Source: Syntrophobacteraceae bacterium
GTDB taxonomy: Bacteria > Desulfobacterota > Syntrophobacteria > Syntrophobacterales > Syntrophobacteraceae
Direction of reading: 5' to 3'
Assembly (NCBI GenBank): GCA_025453975.1
Contig: JALOPI010000015.1
Location: 18,230 to 82,229 of the forward strand
DNA: 64,000 nt
How positions within the stretch are numbered: position 1 is the first letter of the stretch; every line of letters starts with the position of its first letter. This document shows, piece after piece, positions 59,798-64,000 of the stretch. The notes under the pieces were generated by a model. The model did no database searches, was not told where the DNA came from, and saw only the letters and a list, made by a program, of their open reading frames with translations. The position numbers were made by a program, and so were the translations under genes.

Positions 59798-61471
59798 GTG
59801 GCAGATGAATTGAGAATCGGCGTTTTTGTGTGCGACTGCGGCAGCAACATCGCGGGCTACCTGGACGTGAAGGAATTGGCGGAATACGCCAAAACGCTGC
59901 CCAACGTTGTTTTCGTGCGGGAGAACCTCTACACCTGCTCGGAAACCGGCATCAATGAAATCAAGGCGGCCATCAAGGAGCAGAAGCTCAACCGCGTGGT
60001 GGTGGCATCGTGCACGCCCCGGACCCATGAGCCCCTGTTCCGTGGGACCTGCGCCGAGGCGGATCTCAACCCGTATCTCTTCGAGATGGTGAACATCCGA
60101 GACCAGTGCTCCTGGGTGCATATGCAGGAGCGGGAGGACGGGACCAACAAGGCCAAGGACCTCATCCGCATGGGTGTGGCCAAGGCGGCCCTGCTGGAGC
60201 CCCAACAGGACATCCAGTCGGAAGTGGACCCGAGAGCCATGGTCCTCGGTGGAGGCATCAGCGGCATGACGGCCGCCATGGCCCTGGCCAACCGTGGCTA
60301 TGAGGTCACCTTGGTGGAAAAGGCCCCAGAGCTCGGTGGTCTGCTCCTCAAACTGGACAAGCTGGCACCGGCCGACGTCGATGCCGCCGAGCTCGCCAGG
60401 CAGCAGGCGGACCTGGTCCGCGGCAACCCCAACATCAGGGTGTACACTTCCACCAGCCTCGAAGAGGTGCAGGGCTACATCGGGCATTTCAAGGTGCGGG
60501 CCACCACCGACGGCGTGCAGCAGGAGTTTCCCTGCGGCATCATCATCGTGGCCACGGGGGCGGACGTGCTCAAGCCCACCGGACTCTTCGGCTACGACGG
60601 AGAGAAGGTCATCAACCAGCTGGAGCTGGAGGAGCGCTTCCGGGCGGGAACCTTCGATGCCAGGCACGTGGTCATGATCCAGTGCGCCGGCGCCCGCATC
60701 GAGGAGCGCAAGTACTGCTCGCGCATCTGCTGCATGGTGGCCATCAAGAACGGAATCGAGATCAAGGAGCGGAGTCCCGAGACCACCGTTCATATTCTGT
60801 ATCGGGACATCCAGGCCTACGGGGTCGAGAATGAAATGCTGTTCCAGCGGGCCAAGGAGCTCGGCGTGCTGTTCATCAAGTACGACCTGGCCAGGCCGCC
60901 CGTGGTGGAAGCGGACAAGGTCGTGGTTTACCACGAGCTCCTCGGACGCGAGCTGAGCCTGCCCCAGGACCTGGTGGTGCTGTCGACGCCGCTGGTGGCC
61001 GCGGAAGACAACGAAAAGATCTCCAAGATGCTCCGGGTCTCCATCGACGCCAACAAATTCTTCCTGGAGGGGCATGTCAAGCTGAAGCCCCTCGATTTCG
61101 CGACGGACGGCATTTACCTCTGCGGAAACGCGCACTACCCGGCGACGGTGCGGGAGGCCATTTCCCAGGCGCTGGGAGCCGCATCGAGGGCGTCCATCCC
61201 CCTGGCCAAGGGCGTCATGACCGTGGAGCCCATCGTCTCCACCCTCGCGGACGAGGATGCCTGCAGGGGCTGCGGCCTCTGCGTGGCGCTCTGCCCATAT
61301 GGCGCACTGGAGATCGTGCGCACGGCAAAAGGCCGCAAGGTCCAGGTGATCCCCGTGGCGTGCAAGGGGTGCGGGGTGTGCGCATCCACGTGCTATCAGC
61401 ATGCGCTGGCGATCAATTCCTACACGGACGAGCAGATCGGTCAGCAGATCGGTGCGTTTCTGAGCTCATAG
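59798..61471 (+). CDS. HdrA-like iron-sulfur flavoprotein
   Basis: 557 aa, probable GTG start. An N-terminal HdrA domain ([38 protein letters not shown]) leads to an FAD/NAD-binding domain (MVLGGGISGMTAAMAL, IIVATGADVL) and the QCAGARIEERKYCSRICCM cluster region, then a C-terminal two-cluster ferredoxin (CRGCGLCVALCP and CKGCGVCASTC). The region where partners have Sec or Cys (TNDCAMC) is degraded here (LGGLLLKLDKLAPAD), so the catalytic Sec/Cys site is not retained. Likely the second flavin subunit of a complex with the preceding selenoprotein, comparable in arrangement to QmoA/QmoB. Confidence 0.85.
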   Translation: MADELRIGVFVCDCGSNIAGYLDVKELAEYAKTLPNVVFVRENLYTCSETGINEIKAAIKEQKLNRVVVASCTPRTHEPLFRGTCAEADLNPYLFEMVNIRDQCSWVHMQEREDGTNKAKDLIRMGVAKAALLEPQQDIQSEVDPRAMVLGGGISGMTAAMALANRGYEVTLVEKAPELGGLLLKLDKLAPADVDAAELARQQADLVRGNPNIRVYTSTSLEEVQGYIGHFKVRATTDGVQQEFPCGIIIVATGADVLKPTGLFGYDGEKVINQLELEERFRAGTFDARHVVMIQCAGARIEERKYCSRICCMVAIKNGIEIKERSPETTVHILYRDIQAYGVENEMLFQRAKELGVLFIKYDLARPPVVEADKVVVYHELLGRELSLPQDLVVLSTPLVAAEDNEKISKMLRVSIDANKFFLEGHVKLKPLDFATDGIYLCGNAHYPATVREAISQALGAASRASIPLAKGVMTVEPIVSTLADEDACRGCGLCVALCPYGALEIVRTAKGRKVQVIPVACKGCGVCASTCYQHALAINSYTDEQIGQQIGAFLSS

Positions 61472-61660
61472 TATTTTGGACGAGAGTACTCACCGCGGAG
61501 ACGCACCGGGCGCAGAGGAAAAGATCTCGGAATCCCTGGCTTTCCTTGGCGCTCTCCGCGCCCATGCGGTGTGGAAATGTTTCTTGGGGATGATCCGGAG
61601 CGATTCCGGTCCGGGTGGAGGGTTTGGGAATTTTGACCAGTGGGGGGAAGGAGAGGATCG

Positions 61661-62464
61661 ATGGCTGATTATACTCCCAAAATCCTGGTGCTCTGCTGCA
61701 CCTGGTGAGGTTACGCGGCTGCTGACTTCGCTGGAGTTTCCAGGATGCAATATACGGCGGATGTGCGCATCATCCGTCTCATGTGTACGGGCCGTGTGGA
61801 CCCCACGATGGTCGCCGACGCCTTCATCCAGGGCGCGGACGGCATCATGATCGTGGGCTGCCATTACGGAGACTGCCATTACATCACCGGGAACTATCAG
61901 GCCAGGGTCAAGGTGGGACTGGCTGTTCGGGTTCTCGACTACGTGGGGCTGAATCCTCAGCGGGTTGCATTCAAGCAGTGCTCGGGCGCCGAGGGCGAAC
62001 GGTTCGTGAGCCTGGTCACCGCGTTCCACCAGTCCATCCAGGAGATGGGACCCCTGGGGTCCGCCGACCGGCTCCCGCTTCCCGCCCTCAAGGACAAGCT
62101 CTTCACCGCCAAAACGGCCCTGGCCAGGGAAAAGCTGCGCTGGGTGGTGGGCAAGTTCACGGAGTTCACGTCCACGGGGAACAAATACGGAGAGGTCTTC
62201 ACCGAGCACGAGATGTGGCGCACCCTGGATACCATCGTCATGGACGAGGTCGCCACCTTCGAGATCATCGAAGAGCTCCAGAAGGGCCCCGCCGCCGCCA
62301 AGGATCTGGCTGAAAAGCTCCTGGTTCCGGCTCCGCACGTGGTCCGGTACCTCCTGGCACTTCAGCGCCGGGGCATCGTGAGCCCGGCCGGCGTGCAGGG
62401 GAATTCCCCCCTCTATCGCATGGCCGATTCGGCACAGCCGGCAGCCATGGCGGTGGGAGCCTGA
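61661..62464 (+). CDS. mvhD: Selenoprotein MvhD-type protein with C-terminal winged-helix-like extension (Sec16)
   Basis: 267 aa. ATG 61661 has a strong GGAGAGG site. TGA at 61706-61708 is Sec16 in CCTWUGYAAADFAG, where the other MvhD in this cluster and homologues have CNWC. The second conserved Cys motif is intact (VGCHYGDCHYITGN). The MvhD part ends near residue 130; a further charged helical segment and the domain EIIEELQKGPAAAKDLAEKLLVPAPHVVRYLLALQRRGIVSP resemble a winged helix. That extra part could bind nucleic acid or be a protein interface. Electron carrier between HdrA partners; extension function unknown. Confidence 0.88.
61731..61743 (+). promoter_or_regulatory. SECIS-like hairpin of mvhD2
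   Basis: CTGGA (61731-61735) and TCCAG (61739-61743) form a short perfect stem with a GTT loop, starting 22 nt after the TGA. This is the weakest of the four; a longer bulged stem in this region is possible. Confidence 0.45.
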
Positions 62465-62555
62465 ACAGTGGGGCCCGGCGATAAAGAGAAATGATCCTCT
62501 TCCGTGATCTTCCCGCGGAAGCGAGTACCCCTATATCGAGTTGGAGGATTCAACG

Positions 62556-64000
62556 GTGTCGGAAAAGCGAGTGGTAGTTTTCGGGGGCGACTCGGCAGGC
62601 ATGGCCGCCGCCCTGCAGCAGGCGGAAGCAGGCCGGCAGGTGGTCCTGGTGGAATCCGCGCCGAGCCTGGGAGGCGGGCGCATCTCCCAGACCCGCCTCA
62701 TGACGGACGGAACGGCCTTTGTGGATCCGAGCCTCCAGGCACTCCGCCAGCATCCCAATGTGCGGATCATCACCAACGCCCGGGTTCAGCAGACGAAGGC
62801 GGACAACGGGACTTACCGGTTCTCCATCCGGAAGCTCACGCCGCGCGTGGACATGGAGAAATGCAACGACTGCAAGGCCTGCATCAAGGTCTGCCCCATC
62901 CACATGTACGACGACTTCAACGAGGGCATCGGCTTCCGGACCGCCATCGACTTCTTCAATCCCGATACGGGAGAGTACAACATCTTCAAGGAAGACATGC
63001 CCATCTGCCAGGCCACCTGCCCCGCCAACCTGGACATTCGGTCCTATGTCGGACTGGTGGCTGACGGCAAATACGCCGAGTCCCTGGCCAAGATCCGCGA
63101 AAGCCTGCCCTTTGCCCTTTCCATCGGCCGGGTCTGCCCACACCCCTGTGAAACGGCCTGCAACCGCGGGTATGTGGATGACCCCATCTCCATCTGCACC
63201 CTCAAGCGCTTCGTGGCCGACTGGGAACTGTATCACGGCGTCAAGGCTCCCGTCGAGGTTCCCGACGAGATCCACAAGGAGAAGGTGGCCATCATCGGAG
63301 CAGGCCCCGCGGGTCTGACCTGTGGCTACTACCTGGCCAAGGCCGGTTACCAGTCCGTTTGCTTCGAGGCGCTTCCCGAGCCGGGCGGCATGTTCCGCGT
63401 GGGAATCCCCGAGTATCGCCTGCCCACTCCGACCCTCATGCACGAGATCAACTGGATCCTGGCTCACGGGGTGGAGCTGCGGTGCAACGTGCGTGTGGGC
63501 AAGGACATCTCCTTCGAGGAGCTGCAGCGCGACTACGATGCCATCTTCATCGGTATCGGCGCCCACACGGGCATGAAGCTCGGGATCAAGGGCGAGGACA
63601 TGGAAGGGGTGGTCGACGGAGTCGATTTCCTCCGGGAGGTCAACCTGGGGAAGAAATGGCCGGCCAAAGGGAAGGTCATCGTCCTGGGCGGCGGCAACGT
63701 GGCCATGGACGCGGCTCGCGTCAGCTGGCGCGAGGGCTTCGACGAAGTCCACGTTCTCTATCGCCGGACCAAGAAGGAAATGCCCGCGAGCCCCTGGGAA
63801 ATCGACGCGGCCGAGCACGAGGGGGTCCTGTTCCAGTATCTCGTTGCGCCGGTGGAAGTCATCGGTGAAAACGGCCGGATGAAGGGTCTCAAGTGCTTGC
63901 GCATGGAGCTGGGCGAGCCCGACGCCAGCGGCCGCCGCCGGCCCGTTCCCATCGAAGGATCCGAGTTCGTCATCGAGGCCGAAACCCTCATTCCGGCCAT
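62556..64000 (+). CDS. HdrA/GltD-like flavoprotein, 5' part (3' end outside window)
   Basis: At least 481 aa, GTG start at 62556 with GGAGG upstream, running off the window. The N-terminus resembles the HdrA FAD domain (VVVFGGDSAGMAAALQQAEAG) but the TNDCAMC region is replaced (LGGGRISQTRLMTDGTAF), so no Sec. Then [45 protein letters not shown] and the GltD/NfnB core IIGAGPAGLTCGYYLAKAGY, VLGGGNVAMDAARVSW. The same arrangement as the middle of the 1484-aa protein, so it is a paralogue with NAD(P)H-binding capacity. Closest broad relatives are glutamate synthase small subunit and NfnB. Confidence 0.85.
   Translation, partial: MSEKRVVVFGGDSAGMAAALQQAEAGRQVVLVESAPSLGGGRISQTRLMTDGTAFVDPSLQALRQHPNVRIITNARVQQTKADNGTYRFSIRKLTPRVDMEKCNDCKACIKVCPIHMYDDFNEGIGFRTAIDFFNPDTGEYNIFKEDMPICQATCPANLDIRSYVGLVADGKYAESLAKIRESLPFALSIGRVCPHPCETACNRGYVDDPISICTLKRFVADWELYHGVKAPVEVPDEIHKEKVAIIGAGPAGLTCGYYLAKAGYQSVCFEALPEPGGMFRVGIPEYRLPTPTLMHEINWILAHGVELRCNVRVGKDISFEELQRDYDAIFIGIGAHTGMKLGIKGEDMEGVVDGVDFLREVNLGKKWPAKGKVIVLGGGNVAMDAARVSWREGFDEVHVLYRRTKKEMPASPWEIDAAEHEGVLFQYLVAPVEVIGENGRMKGLKCLRMELGEPDASGRRRPVPIEGSEFVIEAETLIPA

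Noticed and set aside
59252..61402. 716-aa minus-strand open frame across the HdrA-like genes
   Set aside because: Antisense shadow of hdrA coding sequence, low-complexity composition.
1..64000. CRISPR arrays and tRNA genes
   Set aside because: No spaced direct repeats of CRISPR type and no cloverleaf other than the tRNA-like part of tmRNA were seen.

Overview
The window is GC-rich bacterial chromosome from a strict anaerobe, most likely a deltaproteobacterium (Desulfobacterota), and probably a Syntrophobacteria-like sulfate reducer or syntroph. The main reasons are a 12 kb block of Hdr/MvhD electron-transfer genes read through in-frame UGA (selenocysteine) codons, a KorDABC-type 2-oxoacid:ferredoxin oxidoreductase, sigma-54 regulation and a deltaproteobacterial style of gene content. 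The assignment is inferred from gene content; there is no rRNA in the window.

Layout. 1-9.2 kb: end of a glycosyltransferase-like gene, Smr-domain protein, exported protein, PfkB sugar/nucleoside kinase, Zn/Cd/Pb-type P1B ATPase and a giant AsmA-like envelope protein. 9.5-10.2 kb: tmRNA (ssrA) with a decayed integrase fragment just past its 3' end. 10.3-14.7 kb: korDABC, surE and a small Cys-rich protein. 14.8-23.6 kb: SPOR protein, two PLP aminotransferases, a GcvH-like protein with Cys clusters, and a signalling trio (PP2C phosphatase, PASTA-less Ser/Thr kinase with PEGA domain, FlgO/CsgG-like lipoprotein).

23.7-36.0 kb, all on the minus strand: an unusual redox block. In transcription order it holds a 1926-aa multicopper oxidase, a YVTN beta-propeller protein, an SCO copper chaperone, a cytochrome c fused to an ABC-type solute-binding protein, a Rieske protein, cytochrome b and cytochrome b subunit IV. 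It looks like a bc-type quinol-oxidising complex coupled to a copper-dependent periplasmic or extracellular oxidase.

36.5-42.2 kb: GlcD-like FAD oxidase with a polar amino-acid ABC transporter, RidA and a small protein. 42.3-46.0 kb: three glycosyltransferases in a translationally coupled operon. 46.3-52.0 kb: two histidine kinases and an NtrC-type regulator, with an archaemetzincin gene between them.

52.3-64.0 kb: the most striking region. It encodes HdrA(Sec)-NfnB/GltD-HdrA (1484 aa), MvhD(Sec), a frameshifted HdrC-HdrB fusion, HdrA(Sec), HdrA-like, MvhD(Sec) with a winged-helix-like tail, and a second HdrA/GltD-like protein cut by the window end. Each of the four in-frame UGAs sits at a position where the family normally has Cys, and each is followed 14-22 nt later by a short hairpin of the bacterial SECIS kind. 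Together the genes look like a flavin-based electron bifurcation/confurcation complex or complexes linking ferredoxin, NAD(P)H and a thiol/disulfide or quinone partner.
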